Made by a program: the position numbers and the translations under genes. From Planosporangium sp963837285 (lineage in GTDB: Bacteria; Actinomycetota; Actinomycetes; Mycobacteriales; Micromonosporaceae), in assembly GCA_963837285.1 (NCBI GenBank), contig CAWIMS010000003.1:558001-622000 (forward strand): a DNA stretch of 64,000 nt. Direction: 5' to 3'. The first letter of the stretch is position 1. Each line of letters opens with the position of its first letter. This document shows positions 25,532-33,519 of the stretch, in pieces. Under the pieces are notes generated by a model. That model was given only the letters and a program-made list of their open reading frames with translations. It ran no database searches and was not told the DNA's origin.

Positions 25532-26212
25532 TCAGCCGCCGGCAGCGGGTCGCTGGTTGCCGGCGGTGCGCGCCGACGAGATCAGCGAGGCGGCGACCGC
25601 CTTGTTGACGGCGTCGATGCGGGAGACCGCGCCGAGCTTGGCGAAGACGTTGCTGAGATGGCGCTTCACCGTGGCCTCGGTCAGGTACAGGCGGGTGGCG
25701 ATCTGCGCGTTGCTCATCGCCTGCGCCGCCAGTTCCAGCACTTCGAGTTCCCGCCGCGACAGCGCGCCACAGCCTCGCGTCCACGTCGGCGGTGTGGGCG
25801 CGAGGCTGTGGCCGGACACCGACAGGATGATCCGGCCGTCGGTCGCGCACGCATTGCGGATCGCGGAGATCAGTTCCTGACGGGTGACGCTCTTGAGCAG
25901 GTAGCCACGGATACCGACGGCGAGCAGTCGCTGTAGGAGGCCCGAGCCCTCGTACATGCTCAGGATGATGATCTCGGCGCGTGGGGCCACCTGGTGGATC
26001 CGGCTGACCGTGTCGGTCACCTCGCCGCCCGGCATCTCCACGTCGAGAAGCACCACCCGGGGTTGGCGCTGCCCGACGACCGCGACGGCGGTGCGGCTGT
26101 CTCCCGCCTCGCCGACCACCGTGATGTCGGGTTCGCTGTCCAGGATTTCGCGTAGCCCGTCGCGCATCAGTACGTGGTCGTCGACGAGGGCGACCGTGAT
26201 CTGCTCGGTCAC
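25532..26212 (-). CDS. NarL/LuxR-type response regulator
   Basis: This 226-residue protein has a receiver domain (VALVDDHVLMRDGL, phospho-acceptor Asp in VVLLDVEMPG near residue 57, conserved Lys in LLKSV) and a C-terminal LuxR helix-turn-helix (LSRRELEVLELAAQAMSNAQIA). It is coupled to the histidine kinase upstream by a 4-bp overlap. The pair lies between the CLF operon and SARP2, so control of the cluster is likely but not shown. Confidence 0.93.
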   Translation of the reverse strand: MTEQITVALVDDHVLMRDGLREILDSEPDITVVGEAGDSRTAVAVVGQRQPRVVLLDVEMPGGEVTDTVSRIHQVAPRAEIIILSMYEGSGLLQRLLAVGIRGYLLKSVTRQELISAIRNACATDGRIILSVSGHSLAPTPPTWTRGCGALSRRELEVLELAAQAMSNAQIATRLYLTEATVKRHLSNVFAKLGAVSRIDAVNKAVAASLISSARTAGNQRPAAGG

Positions 26213-27327
26213 CGCCCGCGGTCCCCACCGGCCGGCTCGCGGGGATATTCACTGAGCGGAACGCAGAGCTGGACGTCGGTGCCCTGGCCGGGGCGGCTGG
26301 TGACCGCCAACGTGCCGCCGAGCATGGCCGCGCGTTCGTGCATCGACAGCACTCCGGTGCCGTCGCGCCCGCGATCGCCGGGGTCGAACCCGCGTCCGTC
26401 GTCGGCGACGAGGATCTGCAGCCGGTCGGGTGTGATGTCGACCCGGACCCGGACCCGCCGGGCGTCGGCGTGGGCGATGACGTTGCGCAGTGCCTCCCGG
26501 ACGATCAGGAAGGTCTCCTCGGTCACGTCGTTGGGTACCCGCGCCTCGTCGCCGTTGACCTCGACCCGGCTGTCGAGATCCGGGCCGCCGGCGAGCCGGA
26601 GGAACACCGTGGTCGCTTCGGCCAGCCGCTCCAGCGGTTCGACCAGCCGCAGGTCGCTGATCAACTGCCGGACCCGGTAGACGGTGTCGTCGAGCATGTC
26701 CTGCGCCAGGCGTACCCGGGCCGCGGCCCGCGTCGGGTCGGCCATCCGGTAGATGTCGTGCAGTTCCAGGTTCCGTTGTGCGACGCTGATCCCGTTACCG
26801 ATGCGATCGTGCAGTTCACGGCTGAGCCGGCGGCGTTCGTCGACGCGCGCCTGGCGGGCGCGGTCGTGGAGGACCCCGGTGTAGGAGTCGGTGGCCGGTC
26901 GGAGGGTGTGCACCAACGCCTGCTGCAGGACGAGTGCCGCCAGGCTGATCTGCTCGGCCGCCTCCGGCCCGGTGCCGTCCGGTCCGGTGAGGTGCGCGAC
27001 GACGTGCCGGACGGCGGCCGCGAACAGCGCGTTGGCCGCGTCGAGCGAGCTGCTGAGCTGGATTCCCGCCGCGGCCAGCCGGGCCCCGATCTCGCCGGGT
27101 AGGTCGAGACAGCCGGTGGCCGGCCGTCCGGTACGGATCGTGGCGGCGGTGTCGACGAGAACCCGGCTGGCCTGGGCGAGGCACCGGTCGCGGGCTGCGT
27201 CGTCCTTGACGAGTGGGCTGTCCAACAGGCGCAGCTCGTGTTCGAAGTCGCCGAGGATGTCCGCCGCGGCGCGGGTCAGCAGGTCCGCCAGGTGCTGTCT
27301 GTACGAGTCCGAAGAAGGCGTGTGCAC
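26209..27327 (-). CDS. Cytoplasmic histidine kinase (HisKA_3/NarX-like)
   Basis: This 372-residue kinase has the HisKA_3 phospho-acceptor RRRLSRELHDRIGNGIS (about residue 165) and an ATPase domain with N-box EALRNVIAHA and G-box DDGRGFDPGD. No membrane segment is seen, so it probably senses an intracellular cue through its N-terminal helical region of about 150 residues. GTG 27327 is preferred because GGAGGG lies 8 bases upstream; frames remain open further upstream. It overlaps its cognate regulator gene. Confidence 0.88.
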   Translation of the reverse strand: MHTPSSDSYRQHLADLLTRAAADILGDFEHELRLLDSPLVKDDAARDRCLAQASRVLVDTAATIRTGRPATGCLDLPGEIGARLAAAGIQLSSSLDAANALFAAAVRHVVAHLTGPDGTGPEAAEQISLAALVLQQALVHTLRPATDSYTGVLHDRARQARVDERRRLSRELHDRIGNGISVAQRNLELHDIYRMADPTRAAARVRLAQDMLDDTVYRVRQLISDLRLVEPLERLAEATTVFLRLAGGPDLDSRVEVNGDEARVPNDVTEETFLIVREALRNVIAHADARRVRVRVDITPDRLQILVADDGRGFDPGDRGRDGTGVLSMHERAAMLGGTLAVTSRPGQGTDVQLCVPLSEYPREPAGGDRGR

Positions 27328-27619
27328 CAGCTGATCCCTCCGCCGCATACCGACCGGCGTGTGCGCGGTCGGTTGCGCGCGATGGCTCGGTGGCTCCCGG
27401 CTGGGTGGCACCGTCCCCGCCCGCACGATGACTTCGGTCCGGCCGGCGGCGCCGCGGCGGCTTCGTTGGCGGCCGAACTCGCCCGACGACACTGGTCGAA
27501 CCGCAGGTCAGTGTGTACGGCGGCTCTTTGCGTGGTCTTTGTGGGCTCTTTAGACCGGATCCGCGTCGGTTGGCCCGCACCGGCCTGGCCTGGACCGATG
27601 TTCACGAGCGGTGCGGTTT

Positions 27620-27637
27620 GGGCAATTGACATTGCCC
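27620..27637. promoter_or_regulatory. Inverted repeat, possible operator
   Basis: GGGCAAT and ATTGCCC form perfect 7-bp arms around TGAC. The repeat lies 169 bp upstream of SARP2 and 293 bp upstream of the kinase. It overlaps a TTGACA, so a protein bound here could block a promoter. Confidence 0.45.
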
Positions 27638-27683
27638 GATCGATTCGGCCCCGGAAGGTGTCGCGCCTGCCGGATTGTGGGAA

Positions 27684-27701
27684 TCTAGCCCGAGTCTAGC
27701 C
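27684..27701. promoter_or_regulatory. SARP-type direct repeat
   Basis: TCTAGCC (27684-27690) and TCTAGCC (27695-27701) are identical heptamers with a 4-bp spacer (CGAG), the 11-bp period typical of SARP sites. The box ends 104 bp before the SARP2 ATG. It may mediate autoregulation or cross-control by SARP1. A matching -10 eight bases downstream is not obvious. Confidence 0.65.
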
Positions 27702-27805
27702 GACATGCGATCGACGGTCGCCATACGTCCCGTTTCGCGCCGCCGGGGATCCATAGCGGTCGCGAGGCGGGCGTTCGAGGGGAGGCCGGGAGCGGGTTGA
27801 ACACG

Positions 27806-28600
27806 ATGGGGGAAAGCCAACTGCGGGTTGAACTGTTGGGCCGCGTCCGCGCCTGGCGTGACGACCGGGAGGTACCGGTGAGCCCGCCGCGGCGGCAGGC
27901 GGTGTTGGCTGTGCTGGCGTTGCGGGCCAACCGGGTCGTGTCGCGCGACGACATCGTCAGCGCGGTCTGGGACGACAATCCGCCCCCCAGCGCGGTCAAC
28001 GGCGTCCACATCCACGTCGCGGCGCTGCGGAAGGTTCTGGATCCGGGACGCGAGCGGCGGGCGGCCAGCCAGGTGCTGGTGGGCACCGGCACCGGGTACC
28101 TGCTCCAACTGCCGGCCGGGCAGCTGGACCTGGATGTGTTCGGCGAACACCTGGAACGCGGCAGGCGCCTGCTGGCGGCGGGTGAACCGGCGCGGGCGGT
28201 CGAGGCGTACGACGCCGGGCTTCGACTGTGGCAGGGCACGCCGCTGTCCGGGGTTGCCGGACCGCTGGCGGAGGTGGAGCGGGTCCGGCTGGACGAGCTG
28301 CGGCTGGCGGCGATCGAGGAGTGGGCGGAGGCGCTGCTGGCCCTCGGCCGGTACGGGGTCCTGGTTCCGGAGTTGGTCGCGCTGGCGGTTGAGCATCCGC
28401 TCCGGGAGCGGCTGTGCGCGTTGCTGATGACCGCGCTGTACCACAGCGGTCGGCAGGCTGACGCGCTGATCCTGTACGCCGACACCCGGCGCCGGCTCGC
28501 CGAGGAGTTCGGCGTGGAACCCGGGGCGCGGTTGCAGTGCCTGCGGCACACCATCCTCACCAGCGGCGAGGCCGCGCTGGTGGACCGTCTGGACCGCTAG
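27806..28600 (+). CDS. SARP-family transcriptional activator (SARP2)
   Basis: This 264-residue protein has an OmpR-type winged helix (QLRVELLGRVRAW to about residue 95) followed by a bacterial transcriptional activation domain (LDLDVFGEHLERGRRL to EEFGVEPG). It is of the short pathway-specific type, like SARP1. ATG 27806 is used; TTG 27797 in frame lies closer to GGGAG and is a real alternative. The gene marks the probable right edge of the biosynthetic cluster. Confidence 0.92.
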   Translation: MGESQLRVELLGRVRAWRDDREVPVSPPRRQAVLAVLALRANRVVSRDDIVSAVWDDNPPPSAVNGVHIHVAALRKVLDPGRERRAASQVLVGTGTGYLLQLPAGQLDLDVFGEHLERGRRLLAAGEPARAVEAYDAGLRLWQGTPLSGVAGPLAEVERVRLDELRLAAIEEWAEALLALGRYGVLVPELVALAVEHPLRERLCALLMTALYHSGRQADALILYADTRRRLAEEFGVEPGARLQCLRHTILTSGEAALVDRLDR

Positions 28601-28649
28601 GTCGAGGCGGGTGCCAGTGGGCAACGCGCTGCCCCGGTCAGCTTACCTA

Positions 28650-28663
28650 GCATCCTAGGATGC
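28650..28663. promoter_or_regulatory. Perfect 14-bp palindrome upstream of a small gene
   Basis: GCATCCTAGGATGC is a perfect palindrome within the longer, looser symmetry TTACCTAG..CTTAG. It lies about 140 bp upstream of the small gene at 28803 and looks like an operator. The cognate regulator is not identifiable from this window. Confidence 0.45.
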
Positions 28664-28802
28664 CTTAGCCGACGTGGCTCCCGCCACGTCTCACAATTCG
28701 CCGCTACGCGGCGAGGTCCGGCGTGATCTTGTCCGTCGGCACGGCCGCTCGACAGGTCCGATGAGTACGCGCAGACTGGCAGCAGATGAGAGGACGACGA
28801 CC

Positions 28803-29081
28803 ATGCCAGCTCCGGGAGACGAGGACCGCCGGCTGCGTGAACTGCACGATGAGTACGTGTGGGAGGTGAACGCGGCCATCGAGGAAGGTCGCGAGGACCT
28901 CGTCTGGCGGCTGGTCGACGACTACCTGGTGCAGGTGATGGCGGAGATGACGGGGGCGTACGAGAACGCCTGCGAGCGGCCCGACTGCGCGGTCTGCGCC
29001 CGGCCGCCCGCCCCCACGCGCCGGGTCGGGAAGTTCGGCGGTTTCCGGGACGGCTGGCGACGGCTGGTCACCGGCCGCTGA
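28803..29081 (+). CDS. Small acidic/basic hypothetical protein
   Basis: This 92-residue protein is unrecognised. The first 55 residues are acidic and helical (RRLRELHDEYVWEVNAAIEEGRED). They are followed by a compact Cys cluster, CERPDCAVC (about residues 60-68), that could bind a metal, and a basic tail ending RRLVTGR. ATG 28803 follows GAGAGGACGACGACC; ATG 28761 is an upstream alternative. It lies 186 bp before metG and may be a separate transcript. Similar short proteins are common in actinomycete genomes. Confidence 0.55.
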   Translation: MPAPGDEDRRLRELHDEYVWEVNAAIEEGREDLVWRLVDDYLVQVMAEMTGAYENACERPDCAVCARPPAPTRRVGKFGGFRDGWRRLVTGR

Positions 29082-29266
29082 AATTGAGGAGAGGCCGGGC
29101 GGTCGACCGGCCTACCATCGCTGGCATGACCGTGCCGACCTGTCTGCCGATGCCCCGCCCGCGGGGCTGCTGACGGTTGTCGCGAGGCCCTGATGTCGGG
29201 GCCTCCACTCGGTTCGCGGTAGGGACGCGGTTCGGAAGCCCCGCCCGCACGCCGAGGAGGCTTCCC

Positions 29267-30742
29267 GTGACCCGCATCTACCTGTCCACGACGCTGCCGT
29301 ACGTCAACGCCCGCCCGCACATCGGGTTCGCGCTCGAGCTGGTGCAGGCCGACGTGCTGGCCCGGCACCATCGCCGGCTCGGCGACGAGGTGTATCTCCA
29401 GTCCGGTACCGACGACAACTCGCTGAAGAACGTGCTCGCCGCCGAGGCGGCCGGCGTGCCGGTGGCGGAGTTCGTCGATACCAACGCCGCCGCGTTCGAG
29501 GCGCTGCGCGGCCCGCTGGACCTGTCGGTGGACGGGTTCGTGCGGACCAGCCGGGATCCGCGCCACCGGGCCGGGGTACACCGGCTGTGGCGGGAGTGCG
29601 CCGCCGCCGGCGACCTGTACCGCAAGCACTACACCGGGCTGTACTGCGTGGGCTGTGAGCAGTTCTACGACCCGGGCGACCTGGTCGCGGGGCGGTGTCC
29701 GGAGCACGGCACCGAGCCGCAGGAGGTGGCGGAGGAGAACTGGTTCTTCCGGCTGTCGCGGTACGGCGAGCGGCTGAGGGATCTGATCGCGACCGGCCGG
29801 CTGCGGATCGAGCCGGTGTCTCGGCGCAACGAGGTACTGGCGTTGCTCGCGGGCGGGCTGCGGGACCTGTCGGTCTCGCGGTCGACGCAGCGGGCACGCG
29901 GCTGGGGGATCGCGGTGCCGGACGATCCGGGCCAGGTGGTCTACGTGTGGTGGGACGCGTTGGCGAACTACGTGACCGGCGATCAGCGCTGGTGGGTCGG
30001 CGCGGACCGGCGGGTACACCTGGTCGGCAAGGGTGTGCTGCGGTTCCACGCGGTGTACTGGCCGGCGTTGCTGCTGTCGGTCGGTCTGCCACTGCCGACG
30101 GAGATCTTCGTGCACGACTATCTGACCGCGGGTGGCCGGAAGATCAGCAAATCATCGGGTACGGGCACCGCGCCGGCCGAGTTGGTGCGCAGCTATGGCA
30201 CGGACGCGGTGCGTTGGTGGCTGTTGCGGGAGGTGCCCCGGGTGGGGGACGTGGACTTCACCGAGGAGCGGCTGGTGGCCCGGGCGGACGAGGATCTGGC
30301 GCACGGGATCGGGAACCTGGTGCACCGGGTGGTGTCGCTGGTGCATCGCTACCGGGGTGGCCGGGTGCCGGCGGTACCGGTACCCGATGGTGCTGGTGAT
30401 CTGGTCGATGCGTGCACGGCGGCACGGGCCGGGGTGGCGGCGGCGCTGGCGGATTTTGATTTTCGGGGTGCGGCCGGGGCGGTGTGGCGGATCGTGGTGG
30501 CGGCGAACCGGTATGTGGAGCGGGTCCGGCCGTGGGAGCTGGCCCGGGATCCGGGGCGGGCGGGGGAGTTGGACGGGTGCCTGGCGGTGCTGGTGTGGGC
30601 GTGCCGGGTGCTGGCCGAGGAGTTGGCGCCGTTGTTGCCGGGTGCGGCGGTGCGGGTCGGGCGGCAGGTGGCGGGGGAGCGGTTGGCAAAACCGGTGCGA
30701 CTGTTCGCCCGCCTGGGAACTCCTAATCTCTCGTCGATCTAG
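29267..30742 (+). CDS. metG: Methionyl-tRNA synthetase, short form
   Basis: This 491-residue class I synthetase has the HIGH motif as PHIGFA (residues 17-22), zinc-ligand cysteines (YCVGC ... RCPEHG, about residues 127-147) and a KISKS motif (about residue 290). The C-terminal region is a short anticodon-binding helical bundle with no dimerisation extension. GTG 29267 follows GAGGAGG. The last four codons, Ser-Ser-Ile-stop, are supplied by an inverted-repeat element. Codon use becomes strongly G-rich in the last 300 bases. Whether it is the housekeeping enzyme or a second, possibly protective, copy cannot be told here. Confidence 0.9.
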   Translation: MTRIYLSTTLPYVNARPHIGFALELVQADVLARHHRRLGDEVYLQSGTDDNSLKNVLAAEAAGVPVAEFVDTNAAAFEALRGPLDLSVDGFVRTSRDPRHRAGVHRLWRECAAAGDLYRKHYTGLYCVGCEQFYDPGDLVAGRCPEHGTEPQEVAEENWFFRLSRYGERLRDLIATGRLRIEPVSRRNEVLALLAGGLRDLSVSRSTQRARGWGIAVPDDPGQVVYVWWDALANYVTGDQRWWVGADRRVHLVGKGVLRFHAVYWPALLLSVGLPLPTEIFVHDYLTAGGRKISKSSGTGTAPAELVRSYGTDAVRWWLLREVPRVGDVDFTEERLVARADEDLAHGIGNLVHRVVSLVHRYRGGRVPAVPVPDGAGDLVDACTAARAGVAAALADFDFRGAAGAVWRIVVAANRYVERVRPWELARDPGRAGELDGCLAVLVWACRVLAEELAPLLPGAAVRVGRQVAGERLAKPVRLFARLGTPNLSSI

Positions 30743-30798
30743 GAGAAATGGTGCCCCGGCTGCCCGGTTTGTCCGACCATTCTTCCTAGATCGACGAG
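30730..30798. repeat. Inverted-repeat element, copy 2
   Basis: Arms 30730-30752 and 30776-30798 are reverse complements with two mismatches and a 23-bp loop. The element is almost identical over its whole length to the one at 36835-36912, but in opposite orientation. It provides the metG stop codon (TAG at 30740-30742) and may also act as a bidirectional terminator between the convergent metG and Rrf2 genes. Confidence 0.95.
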
Positions 30799-30818
30799 GT
30801 TGACGGCGGCTGCGCTGG

Positions 30819-31274
30819 TCAGCGGGGTTGCCAGGCCTCGGGGGTTGCCGTCAGGCGGCGGACGTGGGCCGGCAGTCGGCCGCGGACCAGGTCGGCGAGG
30901 CTGACCTCGTCGAGCACGTTACGGACAGCGGCGCGCACCGCGACCCACAGCTGCTGGAGGTGGGCCGCGGTGCCCTCGTACATGGTGTCCTCGGGGCGCA
31001 GCCCGCGGACCGCGGCGAGCGGGCCGTCGACGGCGCGGAGCACCTGTCCGATGCTGATCTCGGCGGGCGGGCGGGTCAGCACGTAGCCGCCGTCGACGCC
31101 GCGCAGCCCGCGGACCAGGTCGGCCCGGCGCAGATCGGCCAGGATGGCTTCGAGGAACTTGCGCGGCATGGACTGGTCGTCGGCGAGCGTCTGGGCCGAC
31201 ACGGTGGTCGGGTAGGCGGCGGCGAGCCCGAGGGCGGCCCGGACGGCGTAATCGCCGCGCGCGGAGACCTGCAT
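30819..31274 (-). CDS. Rrf2-family transcriptional regulator
   Basis: This 151-residue protein starts MQVSARGDYAVRAALGLAAAYP and has the Rrf2 winged helix (ADDQSMPRKFLEAILADLRRADLVRG, GGYVLTRP). No cysteines are present, so the [Fe-S] sensing of IscR/NsrR-type members is absent. It is convergent with metG and divergent from a TetR gene 88 bp away. The start is set by the family N-terminus. Confidence 0.88.
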   Translation of the reverse strand: MQVSARGDYAVRAALGLAAAYPTTVSAQTLADDQSMPRKFLEAILADLRRADLVRGLRGVDGGYVLTRPPAEISIGQVLRAVDGPLAAVRGLRPEDTMYEGTAAHLQQLWVAVRAAVRNVLDEVSLADLVRGRLPAHVRRLTATPEAWQPR

Positions 31275-31329
31275 GTACCCATCATGCCAACCCGGTCGGG
31301 TAGGGAGGATCTCGGGGCGCTCGCAGTTG

Positions 31330-31351
31330 ACTGAGTGAGTGCTCACTCAGT
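31330..31351. promoter_or_regulatory. TetR-type operator palindrome
   Basis: The arms ACTGAGTGAG and CTCACTCAGT are perfect reverse complements around a 2-bp centre. The site ends 11 bp before the ATG of the TetR gene at 31363, where a self-repressing TetR protein would bind. TGAGTGA...TCACTCA half-sites are typical of TetR operators. Confidence 0.75.
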
Positions 31352-31362
31352 ACTGTGGGGGG

Positions 31363-32082
31363 ATGACGACACCGAGCCGGCGCCGCGCTCCGGCGATGAG
31401 CCCCGACCAACGCCGCGACATGATCGTGCGGGTCGCGTTGCCGCTCGTCGCCGAGCATGGCACAACGGTCACGACGAGTCAGGTCGCCCGCGCGGCGGGG
31501 ATCGCCGAGGGCACGGTGTTCCGCGCGTTCGCCGACAAGAACGAGCTGATGGCCGCCTGCGTGGCTGCCGCGCTACGGGCCGATCATCTCGTTGACGCGC
31601 TGGCCGCCATCCCGCTCGACCTGCCGCTGGCCGACCGGCTGGTGGAGGCGGGCGAGTCGTTGCGCGCCCACCTGGCGCGGCTGGGCGCGGTGCTCGGCGC
31701 GCTGCATGGCTCCGGATACCCGCTGCGCCGGCCGGCGCCGGGTGAGGGCGGCCTGGGCGGCCCCAACCGGGAGGAGGCGACCATCCAGATCAGGGAAGCG
31801 GTCGCCGACCTCCTGGCCCCCGAGAAGGAGACCCTGCGCCGGCCGCCTGAGGCGCTGGCCGTTGTGTTCATGCGGCTGCTGTTCACACCCCGGCGCGGCG
31901 TGCCGGGCGACTCGGTCACCGAGCCGAGCACCGAGGAGCTGGTCGACCTGTTCCTGCACGGCGCCGTGACGAACGGCGCCGTGACGAACGACGCCGCGGC
32001 CAGCGGTGCTGCGACGGACCGGCCGGTGTCTGAGCAGGCGGCAGAGCAGGCGGCAGAGCAGGCGGCAGAGCAGGCGGTGTAG
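31363..32082 (+). CDS. TetR-family transcriptional regulator with repetitive C-terminal tail
   Basis: This 239-residue protein has an N-terminal TetR helix-turn-helix (TTSQVARAAGIAEGTVFRAFADKNELMAA), then a ligand domain of about 130 residues. The last 45 residues are low complexity (GAVTNGAVTNDAAASG, then four AAEQ-like units). The AAEQ tail comes from a 12-bp tandem repeat near 32033-32078. A strong operator palindrome sits just upstream, so autoregulation is likely. The target may also include the divergent Rrf2 gene. Confidence 0.9.
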   Translation: MTTPSRRRAPAMSPDQRRDMIVRVALPLVAEHGTTVTTSQVARAAGIAEGTVFRAFADKNELMAACVAAALRADHLVDALAAIPLDLPLADRLVEAGESLRAHLARLGAVLGALHGSGYPLRRPAPGEGGLGGPNREEATIQIREAVADLLAPEKETLRRPPEALAVVFMRLLFTPRRGVPGDSVTEPSTEELVDLFLHGAVTNGAVTNDAAASGAATDRPVSEQAAEQAAEQAAEQAV

Positions 32083-32091
32083 CGCGCCGGT

Positions 32092-33444
32092 TCACACCAG
32101 CTCCAGCAGCGGGAACGACCGGTGCCGGCGCGGCGGGATCAGGAAGTTCTGCCGCCGGGTGGCGGTGATGAAGCGTTCCAGCCCGTTCTCGTCCGGGTCC
32201 ACGTCGAACTGTTCCTGAAGGCCGAACGACGCCTGGTGGCGGCGCATCGTGGCGAACAGGTCGGCGGTCGGCACGAAGATGGAAAACTGCAGCTTCGGCT
32301 GGCGCGACCCACCGGGTACGTCCATGGCGTCGAACCCCGGCCCGTCGATGCGCTGGTGCAGCGGCCGGCCGTCGGCGGTACGCGAGGAGCGTTGCAGGGT
32401 GGCGATGTGGCCGAGCCGGCGCTCGCCCCGCGGGGTGGAACGGAACATGTACTGCACCCGCTCGACGAACGCGGCGTCGCCGCCCGGTTTGCCGTTGTCG
32501 TCGACGTCGTAGAACTGTTGCAGGTCGAGGATGTCGTGGGCGAGGTGCTGGATGGCGCCGTTGTCGAAGTAGTCGCCGGCCTGCGCGGTGGTCAGCCGGA
32601 TCCCGTTCGCGCCCCGGAAGGTGACCACCGGGGCGGCGGCGCTGGCCTCGGTCTGCTGGTCGACGAAGCCCATCCACATCGGCGACCGGGGGTGGATCAT
32701 GAACGCGTACGGGGCGCCGTTGTTGGCGGCCAGGATGCGGGGCAGGCCCATCTGCACGAACATCGCCCGGGTCGAGGTGAACGTCAGCCGGGCGTCCAGG
32801 CGCGGTGACGGGTTGGGCCGGCCGACCAGCGTGTTCGAGCCGGCGAGCCAGCCCAGCACGTCGGTGAGGTACGCCGGGTTGTCGCCGCGCAGCGTGAAGA
32901 GCAGGTCGTTGCGTTCGATCCGGACCGGCACGTGGAACCGCAGTTTGCTGATCGCGGGGTTGTTCGGGTGTACATCGGTGGGTGACGGTATCGCCTCTTC
33001 GAGCGCGAACCGGCTCGTGTCGGCCAGCAGCCGCGGCACGTACAGGGCGAACAGGCCGGCCGGCAGGCGCTGGAAGTACGGCAGGCCGTAGGCGACGTGC
33101 ACCATCACCCCGCCGGGCGCGTACGGGTACGACTGCTCGACGCGGGCCAGCGCGTCGGCGAGTACCCGCTGGTCGCGGGCGGTCGGGGTGGCGGCCAGCG
33201 CGGCCGTGGCGAAGATCGTGTGTACCGGGCCGAACCGGACCGGCACGCCGTCGATGACGGTCGGCGGCGGGACGTACCGGTCGAGGTCGAACTGGACGTC
33301 GGGCCGGGGCCGCTCCCCGGTGGCCGCGTAGGCGGAACGCTGGGGCAGCCAGCCGAGGCGTCCGGTCAGCTCCAGGGTGCCGGCGGCGGTGGCGAGCGCG
33401 GCGGCGCCGCGGAGCACGTCGCGCCGCGAGATGTCGTGATCCAC
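32092..33444 (-). CDS. Tat-exported protein with a DyP-peroxidase-like C-terminal region
   Basis: This 450-residue protein has a twin-arginine signal (DISRRDVLRGAAALATAAG) and a probable cleavage after about residue 40. The C-terminal part (GHIATLQRSSRTADG, LQFSIFVPTADLFATMRRHQ, ENGLERFITATRRQNFLIPP) is laid out like DyP-type haem peroxidases, but the GxxDG motif of that family is not evident. I call it a divergent relative of unknown activity. GTG 33444 follows GGGAGGAG closely. It is convergent with the TetR gene. Confidence 0.6.
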   Translation of the reverse strand: MDHDISRRDVLRGAAALATAAGTLELTGRLGWLPQRSAYAATGERPRPDVQFDLDRYVPPPTVIDGVPVRFGPVHTIFATAALAATPTARDQRVLADALARVEQSYPYAPGGVMVHVAYGLPYFQRLPAGLFALYVPRLLADTSRFALEEAIPSPTDVHPNNPAISKLRFHVPVRIERNDLLFTLRGDNPAYLTDVLGWLAGSNTLVGRPNPSPRLDARLTFTSTRAMFVQMGLPRILAANNGAPYAFMIHPRSPMWMGFVDQQTEASAAAPVVTFRGANGIRLTTAQAGDYFDNGAIQHLAHDILDLQQFYDVDDNGKPGGDAAFVERVQYMFRSTPRGERRLGHIATLQRSSRTADGRPLHQRIDGPGFDAMDVPGGSRQPKLQFSIFVPTADLFATMRRHQASFGLQEQFDVDPDENGLERFITATRRQNFLIPPRRHRSFPLLELV

Positions 33445-33519
33445 AGCTCCTCCCGGGGCGTGAATCGAATTGAGCAAAGTCAATACATTCGGCCGGTGGG
33501 CCGCCAGAACGAATCACCC

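Larger units (their letters stand above)
27328..27805. other. Divergent regulatory region between the two-component system and SARP2
   Basis: This 478-bp region holds an inverted repeat at 27620-27637 and a SARP-type direct repeat at 27684-27701. It is slightly richer in A+T than the genes around it. A TTGACA (27626-27631) lies within the inverted repeat, but no convincing -10 lies 16-18 bases beyond. No small gene is convincing here. Confidence 0.6.

Noticed and set aside
28601..28620. Another SARP heptamer (GTCGAGGC)
   Set aside because: It occurs singly, without a second heptamer at an 11-bp period.
29082..29266. T-box or riboswitch leader before metG
   Set aside because: I could not find the conserved T-box core or specifier loop; only short, unconvincing symmetries are present.
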